This document shows positions 44,531 through 55,976 of a DNA stretch of 64,000 nt, piece after piece. The first letter of the stretch is position 1. Each line of letters opens with the position of its first letter. The position numbers were made by a program, and so were the translations under genes. Source of the DNA: Desarmillaria ectypa (Eukaryota > Basidiomycota > Agaricomycetes > Agaricales > Physalacriaceae). The notes under the pieces were generated by a model that was not told the origin of the DNA, made no database searches, and saw nothing but the letters and a program-made list of their open reading frames with translations. The DNA is taken from positions 1,612,001-1,676,000 of the forward strand of contig JAUDYN010000009.1 of assembly GCA_030407005.1 (NCBI GenBank), given 5' to 3'.

Positions 44531-46598
44531 TCACACCCGCCCTCTTCTTTCCCCAGATAACTTCAGTGCTCTGTCTAATAGATCCATATCCACACGATCC
44601 GTGGTCAGGGAAATCTTCCACACCATGACATCATGATCCATTCCTGGCAAAAGCAGGAAGCAAACGGGATTGCTCGCAGATCCATACCCAAAAGTCATTG
44701 ACAATCTTCTCCGGAGCGGACAGGCCACGATGTTGGACCGCCCGGACACAGTGCTGAACTGTGGCTGGTCGAAAACGCATGAAGCTGGGCACACGTCAGC
44801 TAGTAAGAAAGAGGGGAAAAGGCACTGGACGTACATATCGACAAATCAGACTCAAAAGCAAAAAAGTACAGATAATAGTCAATCCCGCTCCTGTTATGGA
44901 GCACCACTCCAAGCAATCGTTTTGGGTTATCAATCTTGATGACCGTCTGCCCGTATTTATCAGACAGATTGCAGCCAGTCCGAGCATATGAAGCGTCTTT
45001 GTCATGGATTGTAGGGGAAACCTTCTCCAATGCGTGAAGCTCCCGTGAAATACCCGAGATGACCTAGTATCGATTCCGATGATAATAGAATCTATTGGCC
45101 CAGCGGGGGGCGTCCATCACCCAACCTCAATTCTCCTCCATCCCGGCTGAAGCCTCACCCATCTAGGTATCCGTACTGATGCAGCTGTACACTTTACTCC
45201 CTACAAAAGTGAAGGAGTAAGATGCAATTTCCCGATTATCAATGGCGAATTCCATCTGGGCATCTTCGCGATGACCAACCCATCGGATACCCTGCCTCCT
45301 TCCAATGACGTGCCGAACCCGTGTGCTATCACTGCAAAACACGTTCAATAGCGGAGAGTTATGAGGGACTCTCATGAATTTTGCAAAGCAAGATTCGGGA
45401 AAATGGGAAAGCAGCGTGCCGTGAGGTATCAGCTCGGAACGTATCAATGTTGGAGACTTGTAGTACGGCTCCAGGGAGTACGCTTGAAGCTGTTGGTATA
45501 TCCCTGTCCCGATGGACGAAGTACTCGGAACCTGGGATGACTCCTTGAGCATTCCCGGCGGAGAGAAAAATGCGATTGCCGTTCCTTGTCACTCGTACAA
45601 GTGCATGATCGATGAAGACCACCCGAGGACTGAAAATGCCACGATTGTAGCTGGAGCCTTCACAATGAGGAAACTGCGTACGGACAGTGCCACTGCGACT
45701 CTGTAGAAGCCGGCCAATTCTAGAAAGACATGTCAAATTCGTTGGATCAATGACCGAGATGGCTGGTACATACGGTTGATGCAGTCCCTCTATGAGAGAA
45801 ACGTAGCTGATGCTTGAGATATTCTTACCACGAGCCCTCGCCGATTCCAAAACCTCCAAGACGGCGGTTGTGAACACGCCGCTTTTGTATGTATTCGCTT
45901 GTGCTTTTCTATCCCTGCTGCAGGCCGCTAAAAGGACATGAGAATGGTTGTACATGTCCTCGAAGCCTGACGGTTTCTTGTCGGGCGTGACTCGGAAGGA
46001 GTTTGGCCTTGTGTGAGGATATCTGTCTCATCGATGGGTGGTATGCGAGACCAAATCTCCTCGCTGAAAGAGAGAGGCGGAGGGTCGAGAATGGTACGCT
46101 CTAGCATCAGGATCTTTACACTGTTAGCCCGCTTGAATCTTATACGAGCGAGAATGAACGCACTATGTTGTCGCTTTTCTCCTTTGCCAGCTTGTTAAGC
46201 CAGGCAGCCACCATGCGATCTGGAATGCATGGCACTCAGCCAATATCTTGAGGGCGTATCCGCTCAATGATCTGCTCATCCCATCCTGACCAATAACGCT
46301 CCTGACTGTTGTGAAGAACAGACTTGTAATTCGACGTGCCATGTTCGGAAAAATAAATGAAGATTGAGGAACGGTCTTTCTTGATGTCTTCACGCGTAAC
46401 AAGGGCGTCAAATCCTTTCAGAATACCGTCGAATGTAGCTGCTAAGTCATAGAGCCTGATGATATTCTGTTCGGGGACACCGATGCTCTTCAAAAAGGTG
46501 ACGATGACTTGGGCATCTAGAACTGAAGCAGTGAGGCTTCTGCGTTCAGTATAGTTGTCGATTCCGATTACAAGGGCAAAGAGATCCTCGAAGTTAGC
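44531..46598 (-). pseudogene. Caspase-fold (peptidase C14) protein lacking the catalytic Cys segment
   Basis: The fold starts at an acceptor before 46598: FALVIGIDNY, LDAQVIVTFLKSIGVPE, then IFIYFSEHGTSN with the catalytic His. After PDRMVAAWLNKLAKEKSDN the sequence jumps to LDPPPLSFSEEIWSRIP. The segment that should carry the catalytic DCCHSG is absent. SHVLLAACSRD and the rest of the caspase domain follow (45955-45780), then an intron (45767 to 45696) into QFPHCEGSSYNR and the family's C-terminal extension (FYYHRN, IDNPKRLLGVVL, MTFGYGSASNP) to a stop at 44531. In-frame stops (near 46236 and 45085) and at least two frame changes are present. Metacaspases cleave after Arg/Lys; this copy cannot. 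Confidence 0.75.
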
Positions 46599-46619
46599 CT
46601 GTAAATATGGTCAGTACAC

Positions 46620-46935
46620 GACGACGACACTGGAGGAATACTCAACCGAAAAGACACCACCGTCGGTCGCCAAACACTAGCCAGCGCTCGGCGCCTTTCC
46701 CAGAAATTTCTAGATATATGCAAGACAGCTCTCCAGCCCTGTGTACGCTTTTTTCTTTAAAAAAATGAAAAGGGCTGAGTAGCACTGTACTCTCACCTTC
46801 TCACCTAGAAAATTCCCGATACGACTTCCTGTAAGTCCAATACAAAGGACGATATCTTCTTTTTCTCCGTTGCTGAGGTGCGCATTATTGGGTGTAGCTG
46901 AGGAGGTGGGTATATGCAGTAAACGACATTCTATA
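46620..46935 (-). pseudogene. P-loop NTPase N-terminal relic
   Basis: Minus-strand frame reading KEDIVLCIGLTGSRIGNFL, shaped like the first strand and Walker A of GTPase-like proteins common in basidiomycetes (DIVI.LMG.TG.GKS), but with the GKS/T replaced by RIG. No ATG is available in frame upstream (TAA at ~46955). A GTGAG donor follows directly. Only about 35 codons survive. It sits just 5' of the caspase-fold relic but in an incompatible phase, so it is a separate remnant or a broken N-terminal exon of it. Confidence 0.35.
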
Positions 46936-46961
46936 AGTCCGCGCGGTTACTTCTGACCACC

Positions 46962-47742
46962 ATGTCGCGCGTCCGGTTCCTAAGAATCTACTCGTTCCTC
47001 AAGCATATTCCTTTACCATCTTGGATTCATTCAAATATTCTTGGAGCGCTCTTTTCTCTATCACTTTCTTCCACCTAGTCATCAAGCTGTCCTTGATTAT
47101 GAATGGACGGACAGTGCATGGAGCCGCGAATATCTGTGGACATGGGTCTTGTCGTTCCTACCATTCAATGGCTATCGACCGCTTCCACAACCGCACATGT
47201 GTCTTCGAAATCGATTCTGTCTTGCATTCTGTCCGGCGTTGGTGACCAGCGACCCAGCCCGTCTAGCACAGCTGCGCGATACACACGAACGTTTTATCAG
47301 GGAGCGGGACGATACACTCATTGCTTCCTTCATACGCCTTGTCTTAGCGGCCGAAGACGTCAAGAAGAAGAGCGATTGGATCACTGTAGGGAATGAGATT
47401 CAGTACTTCTGGCGGCGCGGAGTCATTCGTCCATACCACTGGATCTGCGGAGGAGAGTGGTTCGTCAAGGATATCCCAGATCCGCAGCCATGGTTCGGAA
47501 ATAACCCAACTCGATACGCGTTCGCAGCATGCATCGCAGAACAAATGGTTGAAGTGTTTAACTGGAGGTTGGCCAGACTAAATGTTAGAAGAGATAGGTG
47601 GACAGGGAAGCTTTCTAGTCAGTGGGACCCCAGACTGCCATCGCCTGAGCGCGAACATCCTCTGAGCTGGTGCGTCAAAGTCGGCCCGTCTCCTAAGCGG
47701 CGTACTGTGGATGAATATCAGCGTCCACGTCACATACAATGA
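46962..47742 (+). CDS. Uncharacterised protein
   Basis: A long open frame (47041-47742, 233 codons) rich in Trp and Arg, with blocks such as VLDYEWTDSAWSREYLW, LIASFIRLVLAAEDVKKK and RYAFAACIAEQMVEVFNW. The ATG at 46962 opens a 30-residue leader in another frame, so either an unseen intron links them or the start lies within the long frame. It ends with TGA, after which the frame stays coding-like for about 11 codons (GDEYLDIFTK), so the stop may be a nonsense change. No known family recognised. Confidence 0.5.
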
Positions 47743-48143
47743 TCAGGGGACGAGTATTTGGATATCTTTACCAAGTGAAATCTGGTAGCGAAGACAGGAT
47801 TCCTAAAATTCGCCTGGTATGTAGCATAATTTCTCTGCAACCTCCATTAAATCCGCCACTCTTTGCTTCAGAATCTCGACCCTTGACCGGGACCTGGTAT
47901 GCCATATCATTGCGATGCTCGAACCTTTTGTGAAGATTACATTTCAACCGGTATTGCTGGACTGGTCAAGTTACTGTCTAGTTTTCACTTCTGCACCCGA
48001 CCTTCTAGGCAATTCAAGGATGAAGGTAGAAAACCGGAGAATCAATAGTAAGTAAATTTATGAGTTCTTTTTACCTTTGACCTCAATTTAGGGACTTCTT
48101 TGAAGAGGCCTTCCGCTCTTCTCGCAGGACCCTGAATTCGACT

Positions 48144-49450
48144 TGCAAATGAGAGTTCGGCCAGAATTTTACTCCTACCCCCCACGGCTGGGGTCAGAAG
48201 AATTTCAATCGACGTTACCAATTTTATTGCGTTGTCGTAAGTGGCCGTCCAAACGTTTGCGTATCAGTTGTCTGACGCTATTTAGATATTTATTGGTAGT
48301 CGGATGCAACCTATCAGCTGTATCCTCTAAATGCTTAGCTCAGCTTTTCTGGAAGTGTAAAAGCGAAGTGGTTCTTAGCTATCCATTTGTACTCGTGCTC
48401 CGTACAGTGAATAACGAATAACCGACGCGCTCTTCAATGACCCTGACAACACCGCTGTGCTCGAGAAGTAGCAATGGAACATCCATAAGCAGGACCTCCC
48501 TTCTGCGCGCCAAAGCCATTCGTGTGCACCTTGTCATCTATGCTCAACATGTCATCGTCACGACCTTACCAGGCACACATGCAAACCTTCGAAACTAGTT
48601 TTCAAGTCTCCCTACCCCCTGCTATTAAACACCAGAAGCCTGTCATTTTCCGGAAGGGAGATTTAGAGGAAATGCATCAGAGGCTTTCCAAACGACTTGT
48701 ATGCAATGAACAAACGACCATTCATTATTCATGGTGGCACAGTTTTTGTGGGCTACTTGCAGGCTCGGCAAACCTCAGAAGACATTACTTTTCTTGTCGC
48801 TTAGAGGTATGTTCGCAGGCTTTCGACTTTAATATTGCTGACTATTTGTGTCTTATGATTCTTCTAGCAGCGATATGGTATCGGCTTGTCCGCCAACTAA
48901 ATTGGATTATTGATCAAATTAGCGTTGACCGCACATTTTCCACGCATTGTATGAACAGCGGCGGAGAAAATATGGTCTCTGTTCACAGAGATTCACATCG
49001 GTCATCCACCCTCTGCAAACGATACTTTTCTATTTTTACGTGAAATACAGATTCGTTGTTGCTTGCATCGCTAGCGAACAGCAAAACACGATCATTTACG
49101 AAGACCAGGACTTGAAGATCCTAGCAATGGCCTGGCTATGGACGTTTGCGAATGAACTGGATCGATACCGGAAACACGACCCTCTGGACCTGGTCTCGCT
49201 TCTGTGGGCGCTCAATACGAAGACGGCTTCCTTAACGTGGCTTTGGCAATGGATTCGAGCCAATTGCGACCCTTGGGTCGTCGAGTGGACATCCCGGGAG
49301 GTGGTGAATAAGATTCAGGGTCGAATCAAGGACGTCGCAACGCGATTGGAAAGATGGACGGTAAATGGTAGCCCAATCTTGGACGAAGACATCACCATTG
49401 ACGACGAGGGTAGTGACAGCAACGACAGTGATGACCACGAGAGTACATGA
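48144..49450 (+). pseudogene. Nucleotidyltransferase-fold-like protein, frames broken or many introns
   Basis: Coding-like exons in order: 48144-48230 (RVRPEFYSYPPRLGSEEF); 48600-48800, where RPFIIHGGTVFVGY is followed by ARQTSEDITFL; a block at ~48873-48970; and a clean C-terminal exon, 49052-49450, with LKILAMAWLWTFANELDRY, RKHDPLDLV, WIRANCDPWVVEW and an acidic tail. Gly-Gly followed by R-x-T/S-x-D is the hallmark of nucleotidyltransferase folds, and lysine/arginine-rich RYRKxDP in the last exon recurs in related fungal proteins. The fold call is by pattern only. Phases between some exons could not be reconciled, so it may be decayed. Confidence 0.4.
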
Positions 49451-49552
49451 ATGACTTGCGATGGTGATTTGCATATGGTCACAGTTGCTGATCGTAAACA
49501 TGGAAGAAAGAGTATCTCTCAACCCTGTTTTCTAACTTCTTTGCATCACCTT

Positions 49553-50746
49553 TTACGCCGTCTTGACCTCAACAGCCTGAATCCATGCCAACAGATCCCG
49601 ATTAACTTCATCTTTGGCCTCCATCTGTACCCAATGACCTGCATCGTAAATATGGGCGGACGTATCTTCACAGCTTGCTGTTGTGCCTGCCAGGTTCATA
49701 TTCGCAAAGCAGACATAGTCCTTCGACGCGCCGCCAAAGAAAACGGGCTTAGTCACTTTCGCAACCTTGGGGGGATTTGCTTTAAGAGCAGTGAGCACAG
49801 AGGAGCAAGGAAGTACGGTGATTTACCTTTGGAGTCATCCGCCATGATGCTAGTGCGTACGGTTTTATAGTAACAGAGCGGACCCGCAATACCACCCTTG
49901 CGTAGTTCCTCCTTCTGAATACGCTGATCCTGCATCGAATGGTGAGGATTTTGTACACAACACACTGTAATCAGCTCACCTCTTCGGTCAGGTACGAACC
50001 AGTCGGAGTCGTCCGGTTGCTCTCTACCCACGACCTCAGCCCGCCAATAGGCTGCATATAGCCCTTCCAAAGATCGCAATCAGCACAGAACAGAAGGCTG
50101 TACATCGACTCGAGGTTCTTGTCGATCTTGACGTCGACGCCGTCTTCAGCAAAGAAATCCCAGTATCCAATCAGCTCGGTGCCAATCATTGATTTCATCT
50201 ATCGTCCGGATCGGTTAACGAGGACGGCTAGATCATTAAGCATGGCGTACCAGCTGCATCGTTGCTTCATATGTCAAGGGCTGGGAGGCTGGGTAGTACC
50301 CTGCAGCGAGAAACCCGTATGCCAAGCATCGATCGGGATAATAATCCGCTAGGCGACTGGTTACGACGCAACCCCTGCGTCAACTTCACGTAAACCCATG
50401 GAGACCAATGAGATGATGAACAACCATACCAATCATGCCCGACGGCAATAACGCGCGCGACCTTCTCGGTATCCAGGATCTCCACGATGTCCTGGGCAAG
50501 CAATCTGTGCCTGTATTGCATGGGATCGACGGGCTTGGATGTACCTCCGTATCCCAGCATGTCTGGTACGATGAGCGGGTAGCCTTTCTCTCTGAAAAAG
50601 GCTATCTGATGCTTCCAGTCATACGAGGTACTTGGGAAGCCATGAAGGAAGAGCAAGACAGGCTTGGAGGCATCCCCCACCGAGGACAGGTAGTGGTAGG
50701 TGAAACCCCGAGAGGTGATGAAGTCTTTGTAGAGGGATTGATCCAT
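49553..50746 (-). CDS. Epoxide hydrolase (alpha/beta hydrolase fold), complete
   Basis: Five exons: 50746-50430, 50356-50251, 50198-49980, 49929-49827 and 49779-49553, about 323 residues, the usual length. It carries the oxyanion motif FLHGFPST, the nucleophile Asp in VGHDW, cap-domain sequence (YWDFFAEDG, LRSWVESNRTT), a C-terminal acid region (FFGGASKDYVC) and the base His in DAGHWVQM. The enzyme adds water to epoxides by an aspartyl-ester intermediate. The start is the ATG at 50746, with TATA at 50781-50788 about 35 bp upstream. One donor is uncertain: GTATGG at 50429 removes residues after HDW that relatives keep; GTCTCC at 50405 keeps them in the same phase. A decayed relative is at 2962-4060. 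Confidence 0.88.
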
Positions 50747-50780
50747 AGATGTGAACTCTATCACAACAAGGGCAGGTACT

Positions 50781-50788
50781 TATAAATA
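50781..50788 (-). promoter_or_regulatory. TATA-like box of the epoxide hydrolase gene
   Basis: TATTTATA on the minus strand (TATAAATA on plus), about 35 bp upstream of the ATG at 50746. Confidence 0.5.
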
Positions 50789-52764
50789 TGGGTAATTTAC
50801 GCAAGCCTGCCTAGGACATCGGGTCCGAAGTAGATTGTGGAATGGGCCGCCTACACATAAGATTCACCTTACAAGTGGCGATGATGGCTCGATCTTGCCG
50901 GACAGAAGGAATTCAAGGAATTGAAGGGGATGAGTTTCCGGGCCGGCTTAACTCGTCTGTCCTCATTCCAGCGTCCGGTGCCAGTTTTCCAGGTAGGTAC
51001 TGGTAAGTATTCCCAAATGATTTCAGACAAACTTCCTTGGCAGTAGTCTTAAAATAATTTCAACTGCCGTTCCCAGGTAGCGCAAACCAAAAGAAAAGGA
51101 GCTCGCTTTCATAGCCGCTGTGGTTACGGTGGATTTTGAAGTCGAATTACTTGGTGAAGGAACCTTACGATGGATCTTGCCGAGATTCATTGATACACAA
51201 ATAGAGCCAAGACGAAGGGGGTCGGCCCGGTCCCCGGTCCCCGATCCCCGGTTCTTGAATGATGATGAGGAAACGACAGAGGGCCCTAATGTACAAAGAG
51301 GGATGTCGACCATCCTCCTGCCAATCCTTCCGATGTAAATTTGTCACGTTACTTACTATAAATGCTAGTCATGTGTTGTCTCGTGAATGCGGTCGTCGGT
51401 CGACGACTTCGATACCTTGCCTGGCCGGTTGTCAAAGAGGGTACTCTATCATCTTCAAATAACATGTTTATTCTATTTGAAAGCTAATTAAAAGTACATG
51501 CACCTCCCTGACGCCGGCTGAGAATCATCTCAAGTATCTACTGGTAAGTCCTCAGCATCTTGATGGCTTTGGGACCAGCAGTCTACACTGCCTTAAAACA
51601 CTTTCAAGCCATGTCAAAGTACTGGTGCAAAAAGCTCGCTCGGCGGATGGAACGTCAACATTTCTTGAACGCGCCAACTGGAGAGAGACGGCAAGACAAT
51701 TGTCGGTGTTATCGGCCACTATCAGGTGGAAAAGTCAATTTCACGTGATCCTGACGGCCGACTAACCGCGGTATCAGACTCAGAGACTTGACAAGCAAGG
51801 CAAAGATTAGGAGTGGGGCTGTTTCACTACCGGTTAGTCCGATGCACTGTGTTCTTCAGGGAATCGTTAGTCAGCACTTTCATACCTGCTTTTGACTGTC
51901 ATCGGTATCCAGTCAGCCACTCTCACTACGCAAAAAAAAAAAAAAACCCTTTCGAGTTTCTCGAGATGATTTCTCTTGAAGGGAAGACAGACTTCTTCGC
52001 TCACGTCTTGTTAAGTTGTCATAGCTTCTGTATTGTGCGCTTTTGATCATAAATCTATAGTACCACCGACGGCGTTAGAATCGACGTAGTACTTTTGTAC
52101 CATTATTTTTTGTATCAAATTAATAAATACTTTTCATTTTTGATTCCTAATCGGGAATTCGGCGCTGGTGCCGCTACCGACATCGAGTATTCAGTCGCTG
52201 TTCCCCGGCACATGACTCGCCGACACCAGCACCAGCACCAGCACCAATGGCATGCCGCGCTGCCGGCACTTGCTCGGTCCTTGCGTTTCTGTTGTTTCCG
52301 TTGTTTTTGGGTACTCGCATGAATATTATCTGACTCGCACCCCTCTGAGTCTCAACATCTCCCCCTCGCTATTATGCCAGCGATGGTTCCTTTGGCCTGG
52401 GCAGCTCTCGATGTACATACCTTATTGTTTCCCAATTGTCAAGGACGTGGTCCGTGTATATGTCTCTTTATGTTGATGACATCATCACTCGCGCATACAT
52501 AGTTTCACCAATTGTTCTTTCTCTTCGACTGTCTTCAATGTACCCATGAAGAGTCTCTACTCCGCGCGACGCACTCAATAGTGTGATCACAACGGTATGA
52601 GCCTTCGTGGCCATAGCGCATGGTTCGCCATGTCAGGGCTGTAGGCCCGGCCGTTCCTTATTGGGACCTTGTGCCAGTAACAACACCGATACCTCGCGAT
52701 CCGTTCCTACTCTTCAGCATTTTCCCTGCTTTTTAAATTAGCACAAAAAATAATCCGACTACGA
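50789..52764. other. Intergenic, no supported gene
   Basis: CpG-normal sequence with short unconvincing frames on both strands. It contains a GGTCCCC/GATCCCC tandem near 51231-51252, an A14 run near 51930 and a CACCAG hexamer repeat (52224-52246). No RNA gene recognised. Confidence 0.45.
52224..52246 (+). repeat. CACCAG hexamer microsatellite
   Basis: Three full CACCAG units plus CACCA in a row, in non-coding sequence. Confidence 0.8.
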
Positions 52765-54223
52765 ATGTCGACATTGTCTCCTTCTCATTACTCTCCGTCC
52801 GCACTGATGAATTCCGGATACGCGTTTACGAAATGGGCCAAGGCCGCCTTGGTAAACCCCATCGCCTCAAAGGATAAACCTTCTGCGATTCATCAACTAG
52901 AAGGGAAACTAAAACGTTTTAAACTGCCGAAATCATTAAAAGTATGCATGTCCATCTTTGTACTCTTTTCTTGCGTACATGAATGTTTTCAATTCTCGGA
53001 AAGCCTCGTACCAGCCAAGGAAGAAAAGACCCTATGACCAAGGCATTTGCTCGGGACGTCTTGCAGTCATTCAAAAGACAGTTCACGTCGTACACTGATG
53101 ATTATGGCCTAGAACAAGCATGAATAAAGCTAGCGACGCTGCAGGAGAATCTTCGTTTCACTCTCCAGTGTTGCCAATCCTCCTTCCAACAAGGCAACAA
53201 CTCGAAACGCAGTGGATTTCCTGTTGACACAGGTGGTGAAGGCTGTGGTGCAGAAGCGGGACGCAAAGAGGATCCGGTGCATTTTATGATGGTCATTGAT
53301 TAGTATACGCTAACGCTTCCCTTAGATATCAACGTGAGGTCATGGCATGCATGAGAAAGGCGTACAATTCGAAGATCCCAGTTAACGTCGGTCACAGCAT
53401 GATATGCGACGGCCAAGCCTACCAGTTGCCTGTAAAAACTCGGAGAGCAATGCAAGATTTTGTAGAGACACATGACATCCGGAACGAGGTTACCAGCTCT
53501 GGTATTGAAGCAACGGATAGTCTTTATCACCTATTTTGTATGCTGGTGATCGAGTATAAGAAGACCGACCCGACCGCTGCTCTCCGCCAAGTGCTCATGG
53601 ACTTTGCGGTCATCCTGCGACACCGCAGATTACTAGGCTTCGCAACAGAATATTTTGTGGGAATAACTGGGTGTTAAAGGAAGAGTGCCTATGACCTAAA
53701 CTTTTATGTTGGTACTCTGGTAAGTCTTGATAGTCTGACTTTCTAAAGCGACACATTCAATATAGTCTGGACAGGACAACGACACAGAGTATGTGGAATA
53801 TTGGGACTGCGGCGAATTGAACATTCTCAACTCGGCCGAACTGCTCCGGGACATATGTCTGGATGGTTAATAGTGTAAATCAATTTGTCGATTATGCCGA
53901 TGACTTAGTATTTCGACAGCACTATGCCGCGGGATCTGGAAAGGCTCGTGTGGAGGGCTGATTGTAGTGATCCAGACAACAATTTCAAGGGCTTTGGCAA
54001 ACCGGAAGGCTCACAAGTGATACCACACAAACGCTGCTTCTGTGATGATCAAGCACCTCAACTATCATCATTTGAGCATAATGGCCACATCAGCAGTGAG
54101 GCAGATGCTTCAGACTCTAAAGAGAGTGAAGAGTGGATAGAGAACGACTACGGAAGGAAAATGGTGACGTTGCTGGATGAAGATAGTGGACCATACCGGG
54201 TCCCGCACTACACCGTGTCTTAA
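52765..54223 (+). pseudogene. Uncharacterised gene with nonsense codons
   Basis: Exon 1, 52765-52941 (start MSTLSPSHYSPSALMNSGYA), is joined by GTATGC...AAAG to 53004 and read to MTKAFARDVLQSFKRQF. A TGA at ~53121 interrupts, but the same frame continues coding-like (LATLQENLRFTLQCCQSSF) to ~53295. A block follows at 53335-53677 (PVNVGHSMICDGQAYQL, GIEATDSLYHLFCMLVIEY, LRHRRLLGFATEYFVGITG), then TAA, then the same frame again (RKSAYDLNFYVGTL), a GT-AG intron (53720 to 53766) and TEYVEYWDCGELNIL. A last acidic/Ser-rich block ends at 54223. Three single-codon stops in otherwise continuous frames point to recent inactivation. Family not recognised. Confidence 0.6.
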
Positions 54224-54974
54224 TTGATTTTCGAGCCAAACCTGGATGAGGAACGCGATAGGGGCGGATACGCGCACAGCAGGGTAAAATGTCCTCCGGT
54301 GTTATGATGCAGCGATATTTGGATTCCTCCGGTAGTACATAGGTCTTAGTGGATGATGGATGATGCACGATGTGTCACGCGATATATTTCTTTTTGAATT
54401 CCAGTGCAGCTGAGGAATCCGAATACCGCGACCAGGCCCTGGCCACCTGCTCGGGCCCCCACATAGAATCAGGTGGGTCGTTCAAGTTATTGTCATGACA
54501 TGCAGTTATGAGACCTATTTGTAGTTGAATTTCAAAAATGGATTCCTCTGTTTGAATGGGTTCCTAGCCTTTGGGTCAAAGAAAAAGCGACGCCAAGAAA
54601 CCCTCGGTTGAGACGCAGGGTTGTAGGCCTACCTGCAGCGAGCCCGATTTTAGCATCTTTCAACGGGTACCAAGTGCCAACGTTGGGAATCAAATTAAAT
54701 TTGAACTAGGCCGGTTTCTACTCGACGTTGAGGGATATGTTGACTCTGGGCGACAAAACCGATCAAACGGCATAATACTCCTTACCGTGTGATGCTACCA
54801 ATCTACCTACCTACCTTGGTCAAGTCAGCTAAGAAGGAGCGGTGCCGGGATTGTGGCGCCCATCGTTTCTTTCACGAGTGAGAATCGCTGTAAAGCACTA
54901 TTACAGCCTCCAGAATCATTCTCGTTGTACGATATTATGTAGATTGAATTAGTTGTAACGTCTTATCCCTAATC
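54224..54974. other. Intergenic; left end of the duplicated segment
   Basis: From about 54420 this sequence is repeated at 57010-57290 (shared GACATGCAG, AAAGAAAAAGCG, GGGTTGTAGGCCTA). No coding signal. Confidence 0.55.
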
Positions 54975-55893
54975 CTAATGCTTTATAACGCCCTGAGGCA
55001 AGAGGAAAGGTGGGAAGGGATCCGCAGCCAATAGGTCCGCAAGACCAATGTAAAGTGCACCGAAGCCTGGGATGACACCAATAATACCTCCTGCTTTTGC
55101 AACACTATATGGTCCAAGGGATGAGAACATGTGCTGACTTAGCCAAGAGGAGGATACATACGCTGAATTTCCAGTGAACTCGGCTACAGCGAGCAGAAGG
55201 AAGGTCAAAGCTAGGACAGCCAACACGGCAATCAAAGCCACAGTTTTTCGGAGCGCGACAATCCTACATGGATCTTAGCAATGGACAGCATAGTTCCTTA
55301 GAGGAAACGTACAAGAACATAACGGTGATGATGGACCATACGACGAGGTAGATACCGAGGGCATCACCAAGCATGTCGGCCTCGCCATCATACGCAGCTG
55401 CAATGCCAGTTCCCGGAAGCAGGACGGCTGCATACGATAGCCAGAAAGTTCCATAGATACAGAAAACTACAGAGCAGTTGAGAATGTTAAAGACACCGAA
55501 AATGCGGGGGACCGCACAAACCTGATCCGGTGAAGGTGCTTCTGCGGCAAAACTCGATGACCCCTCCAGTAAACTGGGATACGCCACCAACGAATAAAGC
55601 CATGCCGACTACTACGTTGGGAATAGTGATTCCACTAGCCTGGGCGTTGTATAGAGAAAGGACAATAGTCGTAGACCCGAAGGAGAAGAGACCTCTGCGA
55701 ATTGATTTCACAAATGAGTTCATCATCTAACGCTACAATGATAATCTTACAAAACGGCGCCATTAGACGGAGGAGGCAGGGCGGCGATGGGTGGAGGTGG
55801 AGGATTGGCGTTAGCGAAGTGGCCTTGGACTGAGCCAAGGGTGATATTCTCGGTGATGCCCAATTCGAGCTTATCGATGCCAGTGGATGACAT
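54975..55893 (-). CDS. GPR1/FUN34/YaaH family membrane carrier, copy 1
   Basis: Five exons: 55893-55751, 55694-55522, 55466-55313, 55263-55162 and 55104-54975, for 233 residues with all phases matching. The family has six membrane helices and is linked to acetate or ammonium movement at the plasma membrane (yeast Ady2/Ato, bacterial SatP). Seen here: a Pro-rich cytosolic N terminus, GLFSFGSTTIVLSLYN, NVVVGMALFVGGVSQFTGG, FWLSYAAVLLPG, ALGIYLVVWSIITVMF, ALTFLLLAVAEF and KAGGIIGVIPGFGALYIGL. The usual NPxG signature before helix 1 reads NGAVLG. TATAAAAG at 55969-55976 is 76 bp upstream. The neighbour at 57636-58553 is a tandem copy. Confidence 0.9.
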
Positions 55894-55968
55894 TTTGATA
55901 ATAGTTTATAGGGTTGTAGTAGTCAGCGATGGAGAAAGCAGTTGGAATTGTTTCGCTCAATGTTCGGT

Positions 55969-55976
55969 CTTTTATA
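55969..55976 (-). promoter_or_regulatory. TATA box of carrier copy 1
   Basis: TATAAAAG on the minus strand, 76 bp upstream of the start codon. Also present at the same place in copy 2. Confidence 0.6.
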
